NCBI GenBank assembly: GCA_020854015.1
Contig: JADZGG010000377.1
Span: forward strand, 1-5,038
DNA from: Flavobacteriales bacterium
Lineage (GTDB): Bacteria > Bacteroidota > Bacteroidia > Flavobacteriales_F > PHOS-HE28
DNA length: 5,038 nt
Direction: 5' to 3'
Under the pieces are notes generated by a model that saw nothing but the letters and a program-made list of their open reading frames with translations, searched no databases and was not told where the DNA came from. This document shows positions 1 to 5,038 of the stretch, piece by piece. The translations under genes and the position numbers were made by a program. Position 1 is the first letter of the stretch. Each line of letters begins with the position of its first letter.

Positions 1-779
1 ACCCCGCAGAGCACCGGGATGCCATGCTCATTGGTGAGCACGCGTTCCTTCTCAGCATCTGCGATCCAGCGGTGATCGTCACTGGCTTGGGCCATGATGG
101 CGATACAATCCGCACCGGCCGCTTGAGCGTGGCGAATGGTCTGCTCCGCGAAGCCTGCGCTGAACACTGAGCTCGGCTCGTTAACCTCCTCGTGTGTGAT
201 CCCTTCCTCTGCGAGGCGGGTCAGCATGTGGGTCTTGTTCTTGAGCAGATGATCGCTCGGCTGATCGCCCGGGCGCATCACCTGATACACTTCCACCGTG
301 GATCCGCACGTGCGGGCCAGAAGGCACACCGCGTCCAGCAACTTATCGATGTCGGCATGGGCCGCCACCGGCATCACGATGCGCTTCATGTTCACGGCGA
401 GCGGGCTCTTTTCCTGCACCACCAGCGCAGGCACAGCAGAACGACGCACCAGCTTCAGGATGTCGGCTCCCAGCAGCGATTGGCGCAATCCGCGCAAGCC
501 GTGGGTGGCCACCACCATCAAGGCATGCCCTTGTCCGGATTCCTCGGCGATCTGCTTCAGGGGGTCGCCCTGGCGAAGCACCTCCTTCATCCCCCGATCG
601 CTGGAATGTGCTCCCATCAATTCCGAGGCCTTCAGCATGGCGGCCTCGGTGCGCTCCTCTTTTGCGACCACATGCAGCAGCGTGACCGAGGCGTTCAGCT
701 TGTTGCTTATCGCAGCGGCGTAGTGCAGCGCGGTCTCCGAGGCTGGCGTGAAATCAGTAGGGCAGAGAATATCGTTCAT
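1..779 (-). CDS. Tandem universal stress protein (UspA superfamily), C-terminus cut by window edge
   Basis: My translation of the minus strand from the ATG at 779-777 gives 259 uninterrupted residues with no stop before base 1, so only the final few residues are missing. Double-Usp proteins of Bacteroidota are usually about 270-280 residues. The N-terminus MNDILCPTDFT matches the Usp opening strand and Asp (usually I-L-V-P-T-D-F-S), which fixes the start. Domain 1 covers about residues 1-123 and ends in the typical VPALVVQ strand. Domain 2 covers about 131-259, starting KRIVMPV and ending IPVLCG. The glycine loop of domain 1 (A91-T-H-G94, nine residues, G104-A105) departs from the ATP-binding consensus GxxG-9x-G(S/T) at its first Gly and at the Ser/Thr. 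Domain 2 shows no such loop. There is no signal peptide, so it should be cytoplasmic. Usp proteins generally support stress survival; the specific role here is unknown. It is transcribed divergently from the large secreted protein gene. Confidence 0.9.
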   Translation of the reverse strand, partial: MNDILCPTDFTPASETALHYAAAISNKLNASVTLLHVVAKEERTEAAMLKASELMGAHSSDRGMKEVLRQGDPLKQIAEESGQGHALMVVATHGLRGLRQSLLGADILKLVRRSAVPALVVQEKSPLAVNMKRIVMPVAAHADIDKLLDAVCLLARTCGSTVEVYQVMRPGDQPSDHLLKNKTHMLTRLAEEGITHEEVNEPSSVFSAGFAEQTIRHAQAAGADCIAIMAQASDDHRWIADAEKERVLTNEHGIPVLCG

Positions 780-932
780 GGGACGCAGAATGGTCGAAAG
801 GTAGGTTGAAGGCCAGTTAGGGCCTCTGACAAGCGATGCCAGGAACTGGGGAAGCTGACCGTTCGTCGTGGGATCCCTGCCTTCATTCGTAGGTGGGCGG
901 GCGAGGTGGCCTCGTTGTCCTCATCTTGCGGC
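780..932. other. Divergent intergenic region between the Usp and choice-of-anchor B genes
   Basis: These 153 bases separate two divergently transcribed genes and should carry both promoters. The Usp-facing -7 candidate is at 795-803. A short inverted repeat, AGGCC-6-GGCCT (810-825), lies just upstream of that element and could be an operator half-site pair, but a 5-bp stem in G+C-rich DNA is weak evidence. I see no convincing TAnnTTTG promoter on the plus strand for the large gene and no Shine-Dalgarno sequence before its ATG. Confidence 0.5.
795..803 (-). promoter_or_regulatory. Putative Bacteroidota-type -7 element for the Usp gene
   Basis: The minus strand reads TACCTTTCG, one mismatch from the Bacteroidota sigma-ABfr -7 consensus TAnnTTTG, ending 15 bases before the Usp ATG. 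I see no good TTG/TTTG -33 element at the usual spacing; the nearest TTG is about 26 bases upstream. The same ACCTACCTTT context recurs before the TPR gene, which raises its credibility. The call rests on motif and position only. Confidence 0.4.
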
Positions 933-992
933 ATGAACTTGCGCTCCATCGCCATCGGCTTCGGCCTAGTGGCCATCTCCGGCCTTGCCCAG
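933..992 (+). other. Signal peptide of the choice-of-anchor B protein
   Basis: The N-terminus has one early Arg (residue 4), a hydrophobic core IAIGFGLVAISG, and a small-residue cleavage region ending LAQ before LNIT. This supports Sec export ahead of T9SS translocation and supports choosing the ATG at 933 over the upstream in-frame GTG. Confidence 0.75.
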
Positions 993-3296
993 TTGAACAT
1001 CACCCAACTCGGCCACTACGACTACCAGCTCGCACGCAACAGCGACCTCAGCAACTTGTGGGGGTACGCGGACGAGATCGGCAATGAGTACGCTCTGGTG
1101 GGCGTGAACGGCGATGGTGGGACCCAGAACAGCGGGGGCATCTCCGTAGTGGACGTCACCGACCCGGCGAACCCTGTGGAGGTGTTCTTCAGCAGCGGCC
1201 CCAACAGCATCTGGCGCGAGATCAAGACCTTCGGCAACTACGCGTACATGACCACCGAGGCGCAGGCCGGCCTTTACATCATCGATCTGACGCCCTTGCC
1301 CGGCGGCACCCCGACGGTCACCTTGTTCAATGGCAACGGATGGGACACCTCCCACAGCCTCTTCATCGACGAGAACGGGCGGCTCTACCTGCATGGCAGC
1401 AACCGCGGCAATGGCGGTGTGATCATGTACGACCTGACGCAGGACCCCCTGAACCCCGTGGAGGTGGGCGTGTTCGATCAGTGGTACTGCCACGACAGCT
1501 TTGCGCGGGGCGACACCTTGTATGCGGCCCACATCAATGATGGCTTCTTCAGCATCGTGGACGTGAGCGATCCGGCGAATCCTGTGCTACTCGGAACGCA
1601 GCACACACCGAACAACTTCACCCACAACACCTGGCTGGATGATTCAGGTGATTACCTCTTCACCACCGACGAGAAGCCGAACAGCTACATCGGAGCGTAC
1701 GACGTGAGCGATCCGACCGACATTCAAGAGGTGGACCGTCTGCAGACCTCGCCGGGTTCCGATGCCATCGTACACAACACATACTGGCTCGACCACTATG
1801 TGATCCAGAGCTATTACACGGAAGGTGTAAGCATCTACGACGTGACCATGCCGAGCAACATGATCGAAGTGGGGCACTACGACACCTCGCCCTTCACGGG
1901 GGGGACCTTCAACGGTGCATGGGGCGTGTACCCCTATCTGCCCAGCGGCAACCTGCTGGTGAGCGACATTGAAGGTGGGCTTTATATCCTTGGACCGAAC
2001 TACGTGCGCGGCTGTTACCTGGAAGGCACCGTGACCGATGCGGTGACCACGAGTGCGGTGAACGGCGCAAGCATCAGTGTGACCGGAGCGAACCTGACCA
2101 CGAACAGCGATCTGGTGGGCGGCTATTCCACAGGCTACCATCTGGCAGGCACATATTCAGTGGTGGTCACCGCCCCGGGCTACCAGCCGTTCACGGCCAC
2201 GGCGGTTGTGCTTCAGACCGGCCTGGTGACCCTGCTCGATGTGGCACTGGATCCACTGCCAAGTTTCATCGTACCGGGCATGGTCGTGGAGGATGGTACG
2301 TCCACCGGGATCGCGGGCGCGGAGGTGTTCTTTGATGATGGTGTGCTGCAGTTCAGCACCACGACGGCCCCCGACGGTAGTTTCAGTACAGCCTCCATTC
2401 CCGAGGGGACTTATGATGTCTACATCGGTGCGTGGGGCTGGCATACGCTCTGCATCAGTGGCTTGGTCGTGAGCGCCACCACACCGGCACAGACCTACGA
2501 ATTGGAGCCTGGATACGCCGACAACATGAGCCTGGACCTTGGATGGACGAACGTGGATCAAGGCAGTTCAGGAGCTTGGGTGCGTGGAGCGCCGGTGGGT
2601 ACCGACTTCCAAGGCACGGCTTGCAATGCTCCTGCTGATGTATCAGGTGATTGCGGTAGCATGGCCTATGTGACAGGCAATACCGGTGGCGCTCCTGGTG
2701 ATGATGATGTGGATGGCGGAGCGCAGTTGCTCACGTCCCCCGTGTTCGATGTGAGCGGCATGCCCGATCCGCACGTTCGATTCTACCGCTGGTTCTTCAA
2801 CGGCGGTGGCATGGGCAATCCGAACGATGCCATGCACCTGTCGTTGATCAACGGTACCGATACGGCGGACATCACCGTGCTCACAGCGCAGAACACCGTC
2901 ATGGGACAGTGGCTGGAGACCTTCGTCCGGATCAGCGACATTGTCGCGCCGACCGCCACCATGCAACTCTTCGTGCGCATTGCTGACGACCAGCCGGGTC
3001 ACTTGTTGGAGGGCGGCATCGACGACTTTGAAGTGCTTGCCAACCCTTTTGCAGGCGTGACTGAGAGCCGCTCACCTTCATTGGCCCTTTGGCCGAACCC
3101 AGGAACGGATCAGGTCTCGCTGGTCGCGGGAGCGGGGGAAATGCTGACGGTGCTGGACGCTCAGGGTCGCGTGGTAAGTTCGGTCCGCATGAACGAAGGC
3201 CTTAACACAGTGGGCATCGTTCTGGCGCCTGGCCTGTATGTGGTTCGCCTGACCTCCTCCCTTGGAACGCGCGCCACACGCTGGGTGGTGGAATAG
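933..3296 (+). CDS. Choice-of-anchor B family secreted protein with T9SS type A sorting domain
   Basis: This is a 787-residue protein if started at the ATG at 933. That start puts a signal peptide first: N-L-R-S, a hydrophobic stretch, then cleavage near GLAQ at residue 20. A GTG at 906 would add nine residues before it. Residues about 22-358 match the choice-of-anchor B family: WGYADE and EYALVGV near the start, DVTDPANP/DVSDPANP-type repeats around 71, 164, 207, 255 and 300, the HDS and HNTW...DE motifs, and HNTYWLD...YYTEGVSIYDV. Two carboxypeptidase-regulatory-like beta modules follow (about 360-443 and 444-526). Next is a jelly-roll-like module (about 530-705) with TGN-x-GG, DVDGG, SPVFDVSG, RW and DDFEV motifs, as in accessory domains of secreted peptidases. 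The C-terminus (about 712-787) is a T9SS type A domain with WPNPG, DAQGRVV and APGLYVVRL. It should cross the outer membrane through T9SS and be surface-attached or released. No catalytic domain is visible; adhesion or binding is possible but unproven. Confidence 0.93.
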   Translation: MNLRSIAIGFGLVAISGLAQLNITQLGHYDYQLARNSDLSNLWGYADEIGNEYALVGVNGDGGTQNSGGISVVDVTDPANPVEVFFSSGPNSIWREIKTFGNYAYMTTEAQAGLYIIDLTPLPGGTPTVTLFNGNGWDTSHSLFIDENGRLYLHGSNRGNGGVIMYDLTQDPLNPVEVGVFDQWYCHDSFARGDTLYAAHINDGFFSIVDVSDPANPVLLGTQHTPNNFTHNTWLDDSGDYLFTTDEKPNSYIGAYDVSDPTDIQEVDRLQTSPGSDAIVHNTYWLDHYVIQSYYTEGVSIYDVTMPSNMIEVGHYDTSPFTGGTFNGAWGVYPYLPSGNLLVSDIEGGLYILGPNYVRGCYLEGTVTDAVTTSAVNGASISVTGANLTTNSDLVGGYSTGYHLAGTYSVVVTAPGYQPFTATAVVLQTGLVTLLDVALDPLPSFIVPGMVVEDGTSTGIAGAEVFFDDGVLQFSTTTAPDGSFSTASIPEGTYDVYIGAWGWHTLCISGLVVSATTPAQTYELEPGYADNMSLDLGWTNVDQGSSGAWVRGAPVGTDFQGTACNAPADVSGDCGSMAYVTGNTGGAPGDDDVDGGAQLLTSPVFDVSGMPDPHVRFYRWFFNGGGMGNPNDAMHLSLINGTDTADITVLTAQNTVMGQWLETFVRISDIVAPTATMQLFVRIADDQPGHLLEGGIDDFEVLANPFAGVTESRSPSLALWPNPGTDQVSLVAGAGEMLTVLDAQGRVVSSVRMNEGLNTVGIVLAPGLYVVRLTSSLGTRATRWVVE
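3066..3293 (+). other. T9SS type A C-terminal sorting domain (coding segment)
   Basis: The last 76 or so residues carry the hallmarks of a T9SS type A sorting domain: the WPNP motif (residues 720-723), a D-x-x-G-R-V-V turn, and a terminal L-x-x-G-L-Y-V-V-R-L strand followed by a basic and aromatic end, RATRWVVE. In known cargo this domain is recognised by the T9SS and usually removed by the PorU sortase. Its presence implies a complete T9SS elsewhere in the genome. Confidence 0.9.
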
Positions 3297-3300
3297 GTGG

Positions 3301-4245
3301 TCAGCGAGGCGAGCTGGTGCCTCCGCAATGCTCTTTCAGTAGCTCGTCGACCTCTGGCACATCTCCGAGGATCTTGGCGAGTGAAAGGTCAGCGCAGGCC
3401 TTGTCGCGCTCTCCCTTGTGCAGCAAGAGCACAGCGCGTGTACGCAGCGCATATGGGTTGGCGGGATAGCTCTTCAAGCTACGATCGATGTCCGCCATGG
3501 CATCGTTATCGCGTCCAAGCTTCAACAAGGTGTAAGCACGGTTGCTGAGGGCCACGGGCTCGTCCTTGTCCATGCTCAGGGCCTCTTCGCACATCTTCAG
3601 TGCTTCCTCATGTCGGCCAAGGGCGTTCAATTCGAAGGCCCGGTTGGTCCAGTGACCGATGTTGTCGGGCTCCAGGGCGCAGAGCGTCTCAAGTACGCTC
3701 AAAGCGGCAGGGTGATCACCGCTGGCATCGTAAAGTCTGGCCAGGGTGCGAAGGGCTTCGTGGTCATCGCTGTGCGATCCAAGGCCGGTCTTCAGATCTT
3801 CAATGGCACCGGGCACCTTCTTCAGCTCAGCGCGCGCCTCACCCCTCAATACCAGCACGCGCGACCGCATTGCGGTACCAGGACCATGGGCCAATGCGCG
3901 TGTGCACAAGCGTTCCGCATGTGACCAGTCCTCACTACGGAAGGCATACAAAGCGCGCTGGTAGTTCGCTTCCACATGGGTGCTATCCAATTGGAGCGCT
4001 TTCTCAACATCCAGCAGAAAGCGGTCCATTCGCTCCATGGCATACCAGGCACGGGCCCTGGCGCTGTACGAACCGGCATCCGGGCGCAGCTTGATCGCCG
4101 CGTCGAATTGATCCACGGCCTTCTGCGGCCGGTCAATGAGCAGCAGGCTATCACCCAAGGCGATGCACCGGTCCGCATCCTGCGCGGAAGCGTTCCAAGT
4201 GGCCGCCAGGACCATCCACACCAACAGCACGTTCCTAACGATCAT
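3301..4245 (-). CDS. Exported tetratricopeptide (TPR) repeat protein
   Basis: This is a 314-residue protein from the ATG at 4245-4243. Residues 1-22 form a signal peptide (one Arg, hydrophobic core NVLLVWMVLAAT, then NASAQ), so it should reach the periplasm; no lipobox Cys is seen. The rest is eight consecutive TPR units at about 23-56, 57-89, 90-123, 124-160, 161-194, 195-228, 229-262 and 263-295. They show the usual small, aromatic and Pro positions, for example WTNRAFELNALGRHEEALK and SNRAYTLLKLGR. A short hydrophilic tail ends the protein. TPR arrays are protein-binding scaffolds; no enzymatic domain is present and the partner is unknown. An in-frame ATG at 4296 overlaps the tsaD stop as ATGA but would put 17 polar residues before the signal peptide, so I prefer 4245. 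The gene lies 47 bases after tsaD on the same strand, and its stop is 4 bases from the stop of the convergent gene. Confidence 0.92.
   Translation of the reverse strand: MIVRNVLLVWMVLAATWNASAQDADRCIALGDSLLLIDRPQKAVDQFDAAIKLRPDAGSYSARARAWYAMERMDRFLLDVEKALQLDSTHVEANYQRALYAFRSEDWSHAERLCTRALAHGPGTAMRSRVLVLRGEARAELKKVPGAIEDLKTGLGSHSDDHEALRTLARLYDASGDHPAALSVLETLCALEPDNIGHWTNRAFELNALGRHEEALKMCEEALSMDKDEPVALSNRAYTLLKLGRDNDAMADIDRSLKSYPANPYALRTRAVLLLHKGERDKACADLSLAKILGDVPEVDELLKEHCGGTSSPR
3304..3326 (+). terminator. Weak hairpin after the choice-of-anchor B gene
   Basis: GAGGC at 3306-3310 pairs with GCCTC at 3319-3323 across an 8-base loop. A further GC/GC pair is possible if base 3324 bulges out. 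It starts 7 bases after the TAG stop. It is followed only by AATGCTCTTT, so the T-tract is poor. It lies inside the last codons of the convergent TPR gene. It could end transcription of the plus-strand gene but may be chance in G+C-rich coding DNA. Confidence 0.22.
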
Positions 4246-4251
4246 GGTCGC

Positions 4252-4259
4252 CAAAGGTA
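4252..4259 (-). promoter_or_regulatory. Bacteroidota -7 promoter element (TAnnTTTG) for the TPR gene
   Basis: The minus strand reads TACCTTTG, an exact match to the Bacteroidota -7 consensus, in the short gap between tsaD and the TPR gene. Only six bases separate it from the ATG at 4245, so the transcript would be nearly leaderless. The -33 region is weak: a TTCG lies 16 bases upstream of the element, where TTTG or TTG would be expected at about 19-21. The match may be fortuitous, but the same extended context occurs before the Usp gene. Confidence 0.45.
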
Positions 4260-4292
4260 GGTCCTTGGCATAGCACGAAGTGTGCCGCTCGA

Positions 4293-5038
4293 TCATCCCA
4301 TGTTGGCGTGGGGGACCACGTCGAGGGGAGCCGTTCGCCCGGCACTGAGCAGGAAGGCCCCGGCCACGGCGATCATCGCGGCGTTATCCGTGCAATACGC
4401 AAAGGGGGGGATGTGCACGGTCCAGCCTTCTTCCTCACCGAGCGCAGCGAATTCGCGTCGGAGGCTGCTGTTGGCAGAAACACCGCCGGAAATGGCCAGG
4501 TCCCGGATCCCCAGCTCACGCGCTGCCTTACGGGTTTTACCCAGCAGCTGCCCGATGATGGCGTGTTGTAGAGAGGCGCACAGGTGATCGCGTTCACGCG
4601 CCACAAAGCCGGACTCACGTGCCTCTCCATTGCGGACCAGGTTCATGAAAGCCGTCTTCAGCCCGCTGAAGCTCATGTCCAGACCGGGCATGGCCGAGAG
4701 GGGTAGGGCGAACCGCAGCGGATCGCCAGTCGAAGCGTACCTGTCAACCAAGGGACCGCCGGGATAGGGAAGTCCGAGCAGCTTGGCACCTTTATCGACG
4801 GCCTCGCCGGCCGCGTCATCCAAGGTGCTGCCGACCACCTCCATGTCCAGCGGCGACCGGACCAGCACGATCTGGGTATGTCCACCGCTCACCGTCAGGT
4901 TCAGGAAGGGGAAATTGGGCACCTGCCGGGGCTCATCATCCCGGACGAAGTGGGCCAGGACATGGGCCTGGATATGGTGCACGGCCAGCAACGGAACACC
5001 CAAGGCCTGCGCCATTGAGCGGGCGAAACAGGTGCCCA
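4293..5038 (-). CDS. tsaD: TsaD, tRNA N6-adenosine threonylcarbamoyltransferase (t6A37), N-terminus cut by window edge
   Basis: The frame is open to the right edge. The visible part is 247 residues ending in a TGA at 4295-4293. The family is about 335-340 residues, so roughly 90 N-terminal residues are missing, and the internal ATG at 5015 is not the true start. With TsaB and TsaE, TsaD transfers the threonylcarbamoyl group from threonylcarbamoyl-AMP to A37 of tRNAs that read ANN codons, in the cytoplasm. In visible-fragment numbering: metal-ligand histidines H21 and H25 in VHHIQAH; SGGHTQ at 50-55; the STLDDAAGEAVDKGAKLLGL block from 70, followed by PYPGGP; SFSGLKT at 122-128; SGGVSANSSLR at 183-193; and YCTDNAAMIA with the metal-ligand Asp at 217. 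All key motifs in this part are intact. The gene is expected to be essential or nearly so and is a normal chromosomal housekeeping gene. It may be co-transcribed with the TPR gene downstream. Confidence 0.97.
   Translation of the reverse strand, partial: GTCFARSMAQALGVPLLAVHHIQAHVLAHFVRDDEPRQVPNFPFLNLTVSGGHTQIVLVRSPLDMEVVGSTLDDAAGEAVDKGAKLLGLPYPGGPLVDRYASTGDPLRFALPLSAMPGLDMSFSGLKTAFMNLVRNGEARESGFVARERDHLCASLQHAIIGQLLGKTRKAARELGIRDLAISGGVSANSSLRREFAALGEEEGWTVHIPPFAYCTDNAAMIAVAGAFLLSAGRTAPLDVVPHANMG

Noticed and set aside
192..809. Plus-strand 205-codon open frame opposite the Usp gene
   Set aside because: It is antisense to a clear double Usp protein, its translation is rich in His, Gln and Arg with no recognisable domain, and such long antisense frames are common in G+C-rich coding DNA.
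870..877. GGGATCCC palindrome in the divergent intergenic region
   Set aside because: It is an isolated 8-base palindrome with no partner site or nearby promoter element; expected by chance in this composition.
921..928. TCATCTTG as a -7 promoter for the choice-of-anchor B gene
   Set aside because: It matches only four of the six fixed positions of TAnnTTTG and has no -33 partner at the right spacing.
906..932. GTG at 906 as start of the choice-of-anchor B protein
   Set aside because: It adds nine residues ahead of a well-formed signal peptide that begins at the ATG at 933; no ribosome-binding sequence favours it.
966..2141. Long minus-strand open frames (188 and 165 codons) opposite the choice-of-anchor B gene
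   Set aside because: They lie antisense to a well-supported secreted protein, show no family motifs and have His/Val/Ala-rich composition typical of reverse-frame artefacts.
3418..4094. Plus-strand open frames opposite the TPR gene
   Set aside because: They are antisense to eight clear TPR repeats and encode no recognisable motif.
4293..5015. TsaD starting at the internal Met codon at 5015
   Set aside because: The reading frame continues upstream through G-T-C-F-A-R-S, which matches the conserved TsaD segment before this point, and the family needs about 90 more N-terminal residues.
1..5038. Mobile element, CRISPR array, tRNA/rRNA, toxin-antitoxin or defence system
   Set aside because: No transposase, terminal repeats, spaced direct repeats, tRNA-like cloverleaf or small paired genes are seen; the window is filled by four ordinary coding genes.

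Overview
The window looks like a chromosomal segment from a G+C-rich member of the Bacteroidota, most likely an uncultured flavobacterial lineage. Three observations support this. One large exported protein ends in a type IX secretion (T9SS) type A sorting domain. A TAnnTTTG-type Bacteroidota -7 promoter element sits just upstream of one gene, with a one-mismatch version upstream of another. None of the visible starts has a clear Shine-Dalgarno sequence. The lineage is inferred from these features, not shown by a marker-gene comparison.

Layout from left to right: (1) bases 1-779, minus strand, a tandem universal stress protein (Usp) whose last few C-terminal residues lie beyond the left edge; (2) 780-932, a divergent intergenic region with a plausible promoter for the Usp gene; (3) 933-3296, plus strand, a secreted multidomain choice-of-anchor B family protein made of a signal peptide, a repeat region resembling LVIVD repeats, two carboxypeptidase-regulatory-like beta modules, a jelly-roll-like module and a T9SS C-terminal domain; (4) 3301-4245, minus strand, an exported protein made almost entirely of eight TPR repeats, convergent with the previous gene with only 4 bases between the stop codons; (5) 4293-5038, minus strand, the C-terminal three quarters of tsaD, the tRNA t6A37 threonylcarbamoyltransferase subunit, running off the right edge.

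The genes do not form an obvious single pathway. tsaD is core translation machinery. The TPR gene follows it on the same strand after 47 bases and may be partly co-transcribed, but it also has its own promoter-like element almost touching its ATG. The choice-of-anchor B protein is a surface or secreted T9SS cargo. The Usp gene is a separate cytoplasmic stress-response-type gene transcribed away from it.

I found no mobile element, CRISPR array, tRNA, rRNA or defence locus, and no convincing new multi-gene system. The points most worth a second look are the composite domain architecture of the large T9SS cargo, the promoter placement that would make the TPR mRNA nearly leaderless, and the altered nucleotide-binding loop of the Usp protein.
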